Source: Kalmusia sp. IMI 367209
Lineage: Eukaryota; Ascomycota; Dothideomycetes; Pleosporales; Didymosphaeriaceae
Direction: 5' to 3'
Length of the DNA stretch: 64,000 bases
Assembly (NCBI GenBank): GCA_027946365.1
Contig: JAPEUQ010000018.1
Location: forward strand, 744,001 to 808,000
The notes beneath the pieces were generated by a model. The model worked only from the letters and a program-made list of their open reading frames with translations, searched no databases and was not told where the DNA came from. How positions within the stretch are numbered: the stretch's first letter is position 1; the number at the start of each line of letters is the position of its first letter. Made by a program: the position numbers and the translations under genes. Below are positions 44,481 through 55,480 of this stretch, one piece after another.

Positions 44481-45708
44481 AAGGCGAGTATTCTTCTAAA
44501 AAGCAGCGCAGCGACAGTCTTCCATCAAAGGCAAAGGAGATAGCCAAGGCCGATGCAGATCATGTAGTTCCAACTGCTCCTCAAGACGAGCCTGAAAATT
44601 CCAGCTCTTTCGATTGGTTGCCCATTCGCATAGATCATGCGGGAGTGCCGCCTCAACATCAAGCTGCTTGGTCACAATACGCTTATTCTTCGTATAGTAC
44701 TCCATACGATGTTACACGGGCCAAACGCAAACACATCACGCTGGAATATGGAGTTGAAGAAGCTGTGCAGCAGAAAAGTCTGCGCCCAGCAAGAATTACA
44801 AAGTACCCAAAAAATCCATCATCGGCTAGATTCCTCAAGACGTGTCGCTTCGTCGAAATACCCAGGCTAGCACGCTCGGAGTCTTCAACGATGAGGTACT
44901 GTCTACTTATATCAACCCGAAGAATCAACTGTCTTCTGATGCTCACGCGACAAAACAGCAAGTATATGACGTCCCCTACCTCGACTACGACTTTGGCGCC
45001 CTCACGAAAGACTTCCCTCATCAATTGAATTTCACACTTGAAGAGATCGTCGTCTTCCTCCCAAAGCTATACTACAATCGGGCAATCGCCGAACGCTTCA
45101 TTAACAGCGGCCTATCTAATCCCAGGCACGGTGAAATCTGGAATTATCACCGTTCTGACACAAGCCCATTTATCAGTACTGGCTATCTGGAAGCACTGCG
45201 ACCTGCCAAATGGCGCTCATCAACACAAGCTCAAAAAGCTACGCCATGGACTCGTGGCAAGCACAAAACACCAGCAGATTGGGATGCTAATAAGATAAAT
45301 ATGAATAACTTTGTGCCAGATCGGATGGTGAAGGAAGGTGTACATCGACCCACGCCGGCGAGTCTACCATTTCGGGATCTCGTGAATGGAGTTATTAAGA
45401 TGCCTACTGGAAGCAACGCTGCAGATTTGACTCGTGCGATTGAGTTCGCGTGCAACGATGAAAATGGAGTGGCTCAGCAATTTATGTTTCCTGACAATCT
45501 GTTGACTATTCTTGGCCGCATAGGGCATACCACGATTACGGAGGAACATCTGGACTGTTCAATTGTGTCTCGATATGCAGCGACGCCGGTGCAGAAGTCA
45601 AAGCACAAGAAAGTAGTTGCAAAGATGAATTGTGGGCCAGGCTGCACAGGTTCTGGATGCACCGCAGATACCTGTGCGGTGGATGACGACCCTGTCTGCC
45701 ATGCTTGA
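44481..45708 (+). CDS. Member 1 of a window-specific protein family, 5' part in two frames
   Basis: The 3' frame (about 44830-45708) is open for 290 codons. It contains the family landmarks NFTLEEIVVFLPKLYYNRAI, GSNAADLTRAIEFACN and FMFPDNLLTILG shared with the genes at 50024 and 48056-49525, and ends in a Cys-rich tail (CGPGCTGSGCTADTC). A protein-like frame upstream (SKKQRSDSLPSKAKE ... KRKHITLEYGVEEAVQQKS) is out of register by one. The switch lies near 44830-44900 and I found no convincing intron there. So this is either an intact downstream gene starting around 44842-44885 or a frameshifted longer one. Function unknown. Confidence 0.5.
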
Positions 45709-46936
45709 ATCATCTCAGGTCTAGCCGAGCCCATACCCTGCTACGAAGATAGAAAAGCTTCTTTCTAGCCCTCATGCTGCGCAAGAAGCGTCGCTGGCTC
45801 GAACGAGCCCAAGTTCTACACCAGAAGCGGAACGAGTCCTATCGAGTCTAGTTACTACACAAGAGGGAATTGGGTCAAAGAATAATTGCCCTGTGCCTCA
45901 CAACCTTTATTTAGAATGCAGAGTTGGGCCATACCATAGTTTACCAGGCTCATTATCCTGAACAGCGACCGATCCTGAACGTGGTGGCAGGACTCCCGCA
46001 CATTGTTGTCGCCTCTCCATTTTGTACCACCACAGAAGCTCAACAATCTCACACGGGGTATGCATCGCCATACACCCAGACGTACGAGAACCCAGTGGAT
46101 GATACTGAGGCCCGAGTCCTACAGCACCTACCGCCTCCGCAATCAGGCGAAAAGTTTGTGCTTCGCAGCGTTCAGGGCGAGATGACTTTCCTGATCGTAC
46201 ATATTTGATCGCTGCTGCAGTCAAATACTCACATCGATCTGACCCCAAAGAACTCGTTTAGTGCGCTAGCATTGACAACATCAAAACTGTTGAGGTATCC
46301 TTCAAATAGAGAAACAGCAGGCCTTACAAAAGGAGCACCAGCATCGACACGCTCTTGAATATTCGCAGATGTCCAATGGTTTCAACAAACCCATGAACCC
46401 CGAGGAGCACAAAGACCTATTCGGCGAACCGGTCCCGAACACCTGAAAATTGCAGTCGATTCCGCTGATCTAAATTATTCACAGTCGGATAATCAAGGGA
46501 CTCGTGGGAGTTCCGTTATTTGAACAATTGTACAAGAAGGTATCTCGTGGCTAGTCCTACTCTATTGATCCCAGCATGTCCACTACATATGACGGGCTCT
46601 ACTTGAAACTCCTTCTTAGAACTGGTCATTGGATAGACATTATTTGTGTTCGAGGTGGATGATCTTTTGTCACATGAGCTGTTAGAAATTATACGTCTGA
46701 ACAAGTTCAATTTATAATTAGATGTCTTGATGACTGTTTCATCCTTGAGGTCAGTACAGTGACCTGTGGGGTCGTGTAAAAACTAAGGGCTGTAGGGTAT
46801 GAATAATCCTAGGACAGAAAGGGAATAATGGATGGTACAGATTATGATTAGCATAAGAATAGTTCGCAAGTGTACAGAGGTATCGAACCCGAAATGAATG
46901 TGTACAAACATCTCGAAAGAAAGGGAACTCATCCAT
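45709..46936. other. intergenic, nothing recognised
   Basis: Short frames at 45924-46208 have no supporting features. No family similarity to neighbours found. Confidence 0.35.
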
Positions 46937-47473
46937 CTACACCATAGCTACAACCAAGCCAGCCCCTAACCCCATCGCTCCCACGATAACACCCAATCCC
47001 CAACCCGCCTCAACCCGTCCAGCACCACCCATCATCATATTCGCCATATCACCCGTCGCTGACGCTGTCGACATAGACATTCCACTCATCCCACTCATTT
47101 CAGTTCCCGTTACAGACGGCGACATCGACATGGTCGACGCCATGCTGCCCGTTTCCTTGCTCATTTCGGCGGCAGCGGTAGCGATCTGGCTGCTCATGGC
47201 CATGCCGACGGATTCGGCGGAGGAGACGAGCGAGGAGTCGGTGGGCTTTTCGTCACCCCACATCATTGTCACCACAGGAAGGGTAGAACTTGTGGAAAGG
47301 GAGGCACCAAATCCTGTGAGAGAATATTAATCCCGGGTTCTAGCGGATGTAGTGTGGTATTCGAAGCAATCAGGAAATCTGAAAGAGCAGGAACACGCAC
47401 CTTGGCCAAGAGCAGCAGGAAGCGAAGTGAGCGCAAGGAGTGCCAGAGAGCCAAGAGCTTTGAAGGCGTGCAT
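46937..47473 (-). CDS. Small GPI-anchored Ser/Thr/Met-rich cell-surface protein
   Basis: Exons 47473-47401 and 47313-46937, 87-nt intron (GTGCGT donor, CTCACAG acceptor), 149 aa. Signal peptide MHAFKALGSLALLALTSLPA. The mature part is Ser/Thr/Met/Ala-rich (MASTMSMSPSVTGTEMSGMS), a likely O-mannosylation region. The C-terminus is a hydrophobic GPI-attachment tail (WGLGVIVGAMGLGAGLVVAM) preceded by small residues (GGAG). The high Met content is unusual and could bind copper, but that is speculation. Expected on the plasma membrane or wall. Confidence 0.82.
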
Positions 47474-48055
47474 GTTTAACGATTTGGTCTGTTGAATTAA
47501 GGTGATAGAAAATGTACAGATGAAGGAAAATTCTGTCCAGCAGCGTAGGATACAGTATGAGAAAATGCGATTACCACACGCAGCAGTCAAAAGGTGTGAT
47601 CTAGATATACCTCCTCAGGTCGCAACTCCAAGCAAACCGACTTCATGCAGGAGACGTTGTGTTCCTTCGGAAGCGCGCCTTCCTGTCGCGCCTCAAGGGA
47701 GACATACCCAACGCCACCTCCATCAGCTGCATCTCGTTGGCTCACCACTCACATGAGAAACACGGAAATCTGTCAAACGATCGAAGAGTGTTCGAGGATG
47801 CCGCAAGGTTGTTTCATGATCGTCATCGTTGGGGCATGGGGCCGAGGCTTGCCTGATGAGGGAAGGTGTGTGAGAGGGTGGGGAAACCTTGTTTGGACCT
47901 CAGGCTGCAACCATCATCGTTCCCAGAGCCTTGCGCAAACGCTTTCATTTTTGCTATATACCTCTTGAAGACGCCACAAAAGAGATAGATAAGAGATCAG
48001 CCCGTTCAGACCTCTGTGTAGGGCGTCGCACCGAAGCAGAGCCTGGCGTCTATTC
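47474..48055. other. intergenic, nothing recognised
   Basis: Promoter of the GPI protein and 3' flank of the broken family member. No supported exon. Confidence 0.4.
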
Positions 48056-49525
48056 TTAACAATAAGCCTGCCTCCACGAGTTCCTGTATCCCTTTTGCGA
48101 TGGGTAACTCATCCTCGCCATCTCCGTGACGTTCCTACTCTGAAAGGTCAGCTCACCGTGGTATATCAAAAGCTCACGCTCGGCCGTATTAGCCGATAGT
48201 TCTGGTGCCCCCATAGCCGACAGCCACGCCTCGTCCCGCTCCTCTTCTTCCATTTCATCGCTTGTTTTTAGGACTAGCTCGCTCGACGCCCATATTTGCT
48301 CTTGGCGTATTTGGGCTATCCGCTCCATATGCTGTGGACTCTCTGTCCAGCCAGTCTCTCCAAACGTCGAATGTTGCTCAGCTACCCACCGAAGATTTTC
48401 GGCCCAGCCGCAGGTGTCGTGAAACTTGGGTTCTCTGATGAGGCGAAGCGGGCGGAAAGGAGGTACTTTGCGCGGGCCTTCATCAAATGCGTAGGCATCG
48501 TAAGGAATATCGACCACGGGAGAGCGTTGCTCGCTGAAGACGCGCTGGAGAGCCTCGTCTGAGAAGCCGGCGCCAGTGTTGAGAGCTGGTTTGACCCAGC
48601 TAATTGGTTCGCCTCTGTATTCATGGAGTCCTCCTTTGTTGCTAACAGGTGTTTCTTCCTGATACTCTATTTCGCTATCGATGAACCCGTCGCCTTGTGA
48701 CTCATCTATCAACTTGTCAGCATTCTCGCCGTCGCTATGCTTTGCTTACTTACTCTGCTTCTAGACAGGTAGCCTCTTACGAGTGGAACTCCTAGGGAGC
48801 TGAACCTTTGGGCTCTGTTGTTGAATGAACAAGGTCCTGAACTATGGAGCGAGGCGCAGAAAGAGCTTGATTAAGAGTCATGGGGTGAGGGTGTGGGTGT
48901 GGAATAAAGATATCTCTCCAACGTCGGAAAGTCGCGCGATCGATGTTCGCAGGACTTAGGCGATGTGGCCTACCGATCTGCTTGAGCAACTCTTCGTACT
49001 GACTTGGATACATCCATCTCTCACCTGGGTGTTCCACACAGTACTAGACCATCCTCGTCAAATCGGGTGCATCATGCCCACGCGGCATGGCTCGCACACC
49101 TCCAACCAAACTAACAAACGGGATGTCCCGATCAAACTTCCCGACTCCAGTAATCTGATAAACTGTTCTGAAGCCTCTCATACTTAGCTTCAATTCATCC
49201 CAGCGCGAAGCCGTATAGCCAAAGCATCCAAAATGAATCGAGAGCGTCCAACTCTGCCACCCAGCCTGTCTCATAGCTTTCCACAAGGCCCTGTTGCAGT
49301 AGTCGGCTTCCCATGGCTGTTTAAGGTCCCGTTTAATATTGGTGATGGCTAGGATCGCGGACTGCGTTGCGTGGTTAGAGGCGAGGAGGTAGACCAGCTC
49401 GGCGAGGTGATGCAGTTTGGGAGAAACGTGAGGAGCTCTACGGCAGTGATATTTGCACTGGCAGGGAAAGACAGGATTCGGGGAGGTGCGCCTTCGAAGA
49501 TGAAAGAGCCTGAGGTAGGCATCAT
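48056..49525 (-). pseudogene. Member 2 of the window-specific family, broken
   Basis: From ATG 49525 (MMPTSGSFIFEG) the frame gives ITAVELLTFLPNC. The alignment to member 3 then switches frame near 49400 (LAELVYLLASNHATQSAILA, QAGWQSWTLSIHFG). PDLTRMV is followed by a TAG at about 49044, after which the same frame continues with the aligned HPGERWMYPSQYEELL. A separate 3' part (48712-48056) carries the C-terminal domain (GWAENLRWVAEQ, TGWTES, QIWASSELV). One frameshift plus one stop relative to its head-to-head paralogue indicates a pseudogene. Cys-rich codons upstream of 49525 (CGKLHRPSC, CPRCSS) may be a further exon. Confidence 0.6.
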
Positions 49526-50023
49526 CCCCCCTGATTGAAAATTGATCTTGAGAAAAAGGTAGGTTAAACACAGGAGAAGAGCAGCGCGGACATCGTATAG
49601 CTGATGGTGCATGATACAGTTGGACCCCGCACGTAGTATGGATGCCGGGGCAACTGGGTCTATGAAGCTTACCGCAAGTGGGCAGTGAATTCAGATGTAC
49701 CCTAAGCAACGACGTCGCGACACCAACGAGACGCGTCTAGCTCGCGCTCTTCCTGGCCGCGTCACCCATCACAACAATACCTTTTCGGGCCAAAAGCTTC
49801 GCTTGCGCAATCACTTTCTCGACCCACCCCGCGACTCATCTACAACCCGTACTCGCACACGCTACGCTTTGATTCTCGCAAAACCCTTTTCTACGGTAGG
49901 CTTAACCCCAAACTTATCTTCTGCCTGTTTCCCTACCTTTATCAAGTACGCCCTGGGGTAACTCGCTAGAGTCTACAGCCCATGCAGAATTGAGGACTTT
50001 TTAACTACGCATAGCATAGCAAC
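49526..50023. promoter_or_regulatory. spacer between head-to-head paralogues
   Basis: About 500 bp between family members 2 and 3. It would be a bidirectional promoter if both were active. No motif recognised. Confidence 0.3.
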
Positions 50024-51810
50024 ATGAAACGGACATTTAACGACGCCTTCGGCGAAAGAAGCCCCCATTGGAATCTCCCATTTCCCTGCGGAAATCTCAC
50101 CGCGGCCGAGATCATCGCGTATTGCCCGCATTGGCTGAAGTCGGTCGATGTTGTTGACCGGTTCATCACCAGTGGAGCGAAGTCTAACATCATTGCTGCC
50201 ATGATCAACGAGTTTCGGTTGCGCGATGGAAACATAAACAACAATTCGGTCTGCGTGATGATGCAGTATGCTATGCGGCGTGCCGGCTTCACCAACTGGA
50301 CGGTGCTTACCCATCATGGTAATATGGAGACTATCGACCTCAACGTAACTAACTTCCGGACTCCCTTGATCACTCACCCAAAGATTAGTAGGAACAGAAT
50401 CACGGAGAACATAGAGGCCGACCCAATTGAGTTTCGAAGTCTCGCCCGATACGTCAAGCAGCACCCATCTGGATACGACGCTCTTGATCTCACCCGCTGC
50501 GTCTCATATGCTATCGCACATCCCAATGAGTCTTGGCTTTTTCCAGTCGATTTCGGGCGCCTGGTGAATGAGAAACTCGGTGGACCTCAAACTATCACTC
50601 ACTTTCACCTCGACCAACAAGCATTTGAACGCCGCATAAATAACGTTGCAGTCACCTCAGCCTCCCGCACCAAACTCGCTACAACGCCGAAGAAGACTCG
50701 AGGCCCCACATATAAAGGAAATTCAATGGGTAACACGCGCTGTTCGGACACCTTTGTCACCCCCGCAGAAGCAGAAGCGCGGCTTCTACACGTTCATCAC
50801 CCCTCAGAAGCGTGAGAAAGAGGAGATCGACACTACTACTAGCATTGCCTTAGACTCCCATGGGAGTATTCTAAGTATCGACGGCAGGCGCCGCAGTGGT
50901 AGGGTCGCCGCCCTTGGCACTAAGAGCCTGCGCGAGCCGGACTCAGATACTGGTACACCATACAAGGACGGTACGCAAGTTTAAGCATCCAGAGCATGTC
51001 TCTTCGTTATAAAATTTGCTCTTTCTTGCTAAGACACACATTGTACTTCTCTTCAATTTTCTGACATACACTGACTTTATACTTGTAACCTAGACGACAT
51101 TGAAGGCCCACCCAAGAAAAAGCGCAGGCATAGCGATGCGTCCTCCGCCGGAAGCGAGTTCGTCGGCAGCGACCTCTCAGACATTGACAGCATAGCCAAC
51201 TTCAAAGACAATGTCAGCGATGATCTCTTCATGGCCGAGCCCAAGCGTCCTATCCGCGCCTCCGTCCAGAAGGGCCGCCACATTCTCAAAAAAATCGTCG
51301 AGAACGAGACGCCCAAGTTGAACAAGTCCCTCAAGCCATCGTTGCCTATTCCCCGCATGCACAAGCTGAAGCAGACTGCCAATGACGTTCTCGTTGACCC
51401 TGCGCTCTTGGGCCTCGCACGTTCCTGGGGTGTCCACCCGCACCACCGTCTTCGTAACGCCACCGGTTCTTTCGCGCGAGCGCCTCGTTATCGACACCAA
51501 TAGCATCTATCTCTACGCTGCCGAGGGTTGCACAAGCGTAGATGAGATGTGGGTTTCTGCGCTCTCTTCTACGCGCTTCAATGGCCCTCGTCGTAGCGCC
51601 CCATTCCGCGAGCTATACCGCTTGAGTGACCCCTCGCCCTGGGACACTAGCGACTGGGCTGAGAACATACGCTGGTCTAAAGAGCAGTATAAGTGCTATG
51701 GGGTTACCACATGGACTGAGTATGACTATCATCTTGAGCAGATCACGGAATGGAGGAGAGAGAACCTTTGGGCCAGTCCGGAGCTAGTGACTTTTGAGCT
51801 GGTCGACTAA
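50024..51810 (+). CDS. Member 3 of the window-specific family, with apparent frameshifts
   Basis: ATG 50024 (MKRTFNDAFGERSPHW). N-terminal domain: NLTAAEIIAYCPHWL, RRAGFTNWTVLTHHGN, GYDALDLTRCVSYAIAHPNE, WLFPVDFGRLV. A basic middle follows (ATTPKKTRGPTYKG) and then the frame must change by one near the C5 run at 50760-50764 to reach KQKRGFYTFITPQKREKEE. A 123-nt intron (50971-51093) leads to GPPKKKRRHSDASS. A second change of frame is needed near 51395-51440 to reach the C-terminal domain (DWAENIRWSKEQ, TWTEYDYHLEQI, NLWASPELV). Basic clusters suggest a nuclear protein. Either a young pseudogene or a gene with sequence errors or unseen introns. Function unknown. Confidence 0.55.
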
Positions 51811-52313
51811 GCAGGGTTACAATCGGCCATAGTTAAATACTTGAATTGGTAATGGAAAGCCGTTGGTGGTACATAGCTTCACTCATGGAGTTAATTGGCG
51901 ATGAGTGGCTTGCTTTCGGATTTCGAATTTGATTCGTGGAATAGATGCATCGAAGGGGCGTCTCGCCCCATCACCCACTTTATAATAAAGATAATCTCCA
52001 CTTGATCCCGCTATTATCTGCGTGTTCTGCTAAGTAGAAAATTAAACATCTCGCGATCAGGTAGCCGACCCGCACGAACTTCATATTCACCTCGTGATTC
52101 TAGCACCTGAATATCGTTCGGGAATCATAATCTCTATTTAAGAGCCAAATTTGAACAGTGTCTTTCGAGCTTCTAATGGCCTCCTAGACACTGTACAGCT
52201 TCGCCTTGTACATATATAGCAACATCGCGTCTGTGTTTCATACAGACTATAGGTAGATGCAGACTATGGAACCAAAGTACACCCGTACCTTAGATGGCAT
52301 CACGGGTGAGTAT
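51811..52313. other. intergenic, nothing recognised
   Basis: 3' flank of member 3; no supported exon, though the first exon of the next gene could lie near 52258. Confidence 0.35.
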
Positions 52314-52666
52314 CTGCTAAGGAGTCTTTTATATACTCACTCCATGTGCCAAAATACTTCGGAGCAAACCGCCAAATATCGAACGAGCTAGGAAACTACT
52401 CAGATCCGGTACGTTGGTGGCGTCGGAGTAAGGTGGCTATGCACTGACATCATGCTCAATCAGATGATATATATTCGAGCGAGTCCTCGGTGACCAGGAC
52501 CCAAGCCCTTTTTAATCAGTATCTTGGGCGAGGAAAACTCATCGTTCCAGATTATGGAGCTATCGGGTGCTTTATAAGCATACATATTACGATGGAACCT
52601 CCGCTAGTAAAAAAGTTGTTTGATACCCATAGCTTCGATCTCAAGCTTGTAATCATTCAATCCTGA
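52314..52666 (+). CDS. Hypothetical protein, last two exons; 5' end unresolved
   Basis: Exon ending 52408 (LRSKPPNIERARKLLRS) joins, through a 55-nt intron (GTACGT donor, CTGAC branch, ATCAG acceptor), an open exon 52464-52666 (DDIYSSESSVTRTQALFNQY, LIVPDYGAIGCFISIHITME) that ends in TGA. The phases match across the intron. Composition is clearly protein-like but I know no such family, and no ATG exon fits cleanly. Confidence 0.4.
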
Positions 52667-53076
52667 CAGAAAGTCCGTGAACGATATGAGAGTGTCAGTC
52701 TCTATTCGGCTTGCCTCTGTGACAGCTTAAAACCGGCGCTAAAGATGGCTATCTCGCTCTATTACTAGATTCATCTGCTCATCGTAACAAATAAGGGCGG
52801 TTGTCACCATCATGCTCGGTATACTTATCACCCTTCACGCCACCACCAGCCGGCCCCTTTGTCAAAAGCCTTTCAGATGTTTGCATGACTGTATTGCGGT
52901 CTTTGGGTAAGGACCACAACAAGTCCCTACAGACCGGAGTGAAGCCTGTCTTAGCCAATGACCTACTCATGCAACACACCGAAACTTTCATGTTGTTTCC
53001 AGCCTACACACTGCCCCTTCCGGTCTCGACCCCGTCTCACCTGTCCCGGATGCGCCATCTGCCACGCTTCAAAATG

Positions 53077-54000
53077 TCAAATACCCGTCTCCTTAACTAA
53101 GCGATCCATCTCCTCAATATCCAAGTCGCTCTTGCGTAAATCTAGGCCCTGCATGATGTCAATGTGCTCCTTACAGAACATCTAATTGGTCCCGCTCTGC
53201 AAACCCGTCTTCGCGAACACGAAAAAAGCGGCTAGCTCGTCTTTGGCTTCCGACTCGGGTATTCCGCGGAGAAAGATAGTCTTTTGCATACCGGCTGCGA
53301 GCTTTTCATTGAGTTGGGCGACGAGCTGGTCGGGGAGACTATCGTACAAGATATGATAGTGATGGATCCAAGTGAAATTCGTTTGGATACCTCGAGGGCA
53401 GGTCGCGACGCGGTAGGTGAGGGCGTCTGCGGAATAGTCAATGGGCTCGGGGCGAACGGCATCGCGAATGAGGTCACTTGCGGGCCGAGGTAGGGTGTAG
53501 ACGACTGGTTTCGAACAAGTGGAGTATTTTGCAGTCGTTCTCTCCCGCGGTAGGGTTGTGTGGTGGCGAAGTGAGGGCCGTTATTATAGGGGGATGTCTT
53601 AAGTGGCATGTAGCAGCGGCATGCCATCTTCTTGGGGGCTATCATTGACTTAGAAGCAAATCCTCGGTCCGGCAGTCGCAATGCTCTGTCTCGTACTTGA
53701 CGGAGTCAGGGTGACCTGTGTATTTCGATTCTCTTCTGGCAGCGACGACATGTTGCCTTCCCGAAAAGCATCACTGACGCCGGATGGAGCATTCGCGGTC
53801 TTGGCAGCCGTGCACCAGTCGACCTTGGTGAGGGTCTCTAGCACCTCGTAATAGCGCTTCGTTGTGTCCTTACTGGCGGCATGGCGAGAACGGTCGTCTT
53901 CAGAGATAGTCTGTAGACTGCATCCGCCTTGTTTGGGGGGCGGTTTATGGTACGGTGTCGGCTGATATGAAGCGGTAGCTACCCTACAACGTAGCTGTAC
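53077..54000 (-). pseudogene. Broken hypothetical gene
   Basis: Minus strand, 5' part (about 54000-53653): YQPTPYHKPPPKQGG, DTTKRYYEVLETLTKVDWCT, ending in a stop after AGPRICF. The 3' part is in another frame: KPVVYTLPRPASDLIRDAVR, IDYSADALTYRVATC, PDQLVAQLNEKLAAGMQKTI, with a TAG at 53182 followed by FCKEHIDIMQGLDLRKSDLD and a natural stop at 53077. Both parts look like one soluble alpha-helical protein split by a frameshift and a nonsense codon. Family not recognised. Confidence 0.4.
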
Positions 54001-55480
54001 GTAGAGAATCTTAGCTGTCGATATAGATCAACAATGAAGCACTAGGACCATAGGATGAAATCGAGCCGGCCTGCTCCCCTGTTTCGGTCGAGGTGGAATG
54101 CGGGAATTGTGTTGATCGTGTTCAGCAGACGCGCGGGATGTGGGAAGGTTGTGGTTTCAGGGGAGCAGCATTAGCAACTGCTTTAGTGAGAGCAGAATTG
54201 GACCTAGGGTGGCAACATGGGTGAACGAATATACTGACGATCATGCAACTAAGTATGGAGTCACTCGCTTCAGTCGTTCGCATTAATGATACTGTCTATC
54301 CACGTTGGGCAATTATCGCGGATTAGCGTCTGAATGTTAAGCTGATGCTACAATTATTCCTTAGGTAATTTGGGTTGGACATGGTCCTGATTTTCTATGC
54401 GTAGCGTACAGATACTGGAGAGCCTCTAGGCAGCGCTTGCTTTGTAGTCATGACCAAGACGCTGCGAGCAGCTAACCTTGACTAGGACCATTCCATTTCT
54501 TATTTGCTCATTTTTCAAAAGCCCAGGAAGTAGTTACTGATATCTAGTATGTCGGATGCAGCAGGAAGGTGGGCAACCGTCATCGTGATACCAATGTGAC
54601 GGTTGCTGCCTATGAGGCACGTGATGTAGTGCTTTCACAGATCTGTAAGGTTAATAAGGCAAAGTGGGTCTTTTCGGAATCGGCTGCACAATGAGCCGGA
54701 GTAGACAAAAACAACCCACAGTAGTTTTCACGATAGACAGAATTCGACTTTTTTCCAAATCCTCTTCTCCCTCACAACCAACAAGGACGGTCACAACATA
54801 TCCTCAATGCGCACTCTAGTAGGATCGCTTCCGAGCGACATGTCGATATGCTCAAGTAATAATCGGATGTCAAACAGTTTGCTACCCAGATTTCCAGTCG
54901 ATCCGAAATGCATCTCTTACGGATTGGCAACTGTACGCATACTCTTTACTCTTGTTCGTGGAAACAGCTTTTGACAAACCCCGCTCGTCCCATTCATTTA
55001 CCGCAATCACCCAGTGTCTGTTCTCCGTGGAGCCCAAATCAGAATATTTGAGGAATGACAATGAATTAGGGCAGCAGGATGATAAGTGTGCGGGTGCGAT
55101 GGCGAAGTCGCCATTCGCTAATTAATCTTTGGCAGTACCCGGTCATCGAAGCCGATGCCAAGCCCATCGGGCCGCACCTTTGCCCGGACAAGGCAAGGCT
55201 CGTTCACCAAGTGGACGCCATACACACACACCAACGAACGCCTCGCCGCCCAGGCTTGACCCAATGTCGACTTAAAATGAACGACATTCGCCCGAATCTC
55301 TGCGATCTCCTCAAGCTTTCTAGATTGAGCATTGCCTACGACTTTACAAGTCCAAAGTGGACGCCAGAGGACCACGGGAACCAACGAATCCTACCGGACA
55401 TGACACGAGCCACCTTATGCAAAGAGGTTTTTATCGGGGTATGCATAGATCACTAGCACCCTCTTCATGCCTACCTCTCT
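54001..55480. other. intergenic, nothing recognised
   Basis: About 1.5 kb with no supported exon. Frames near 55079-55456 lack features. Confidence 0.4.
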
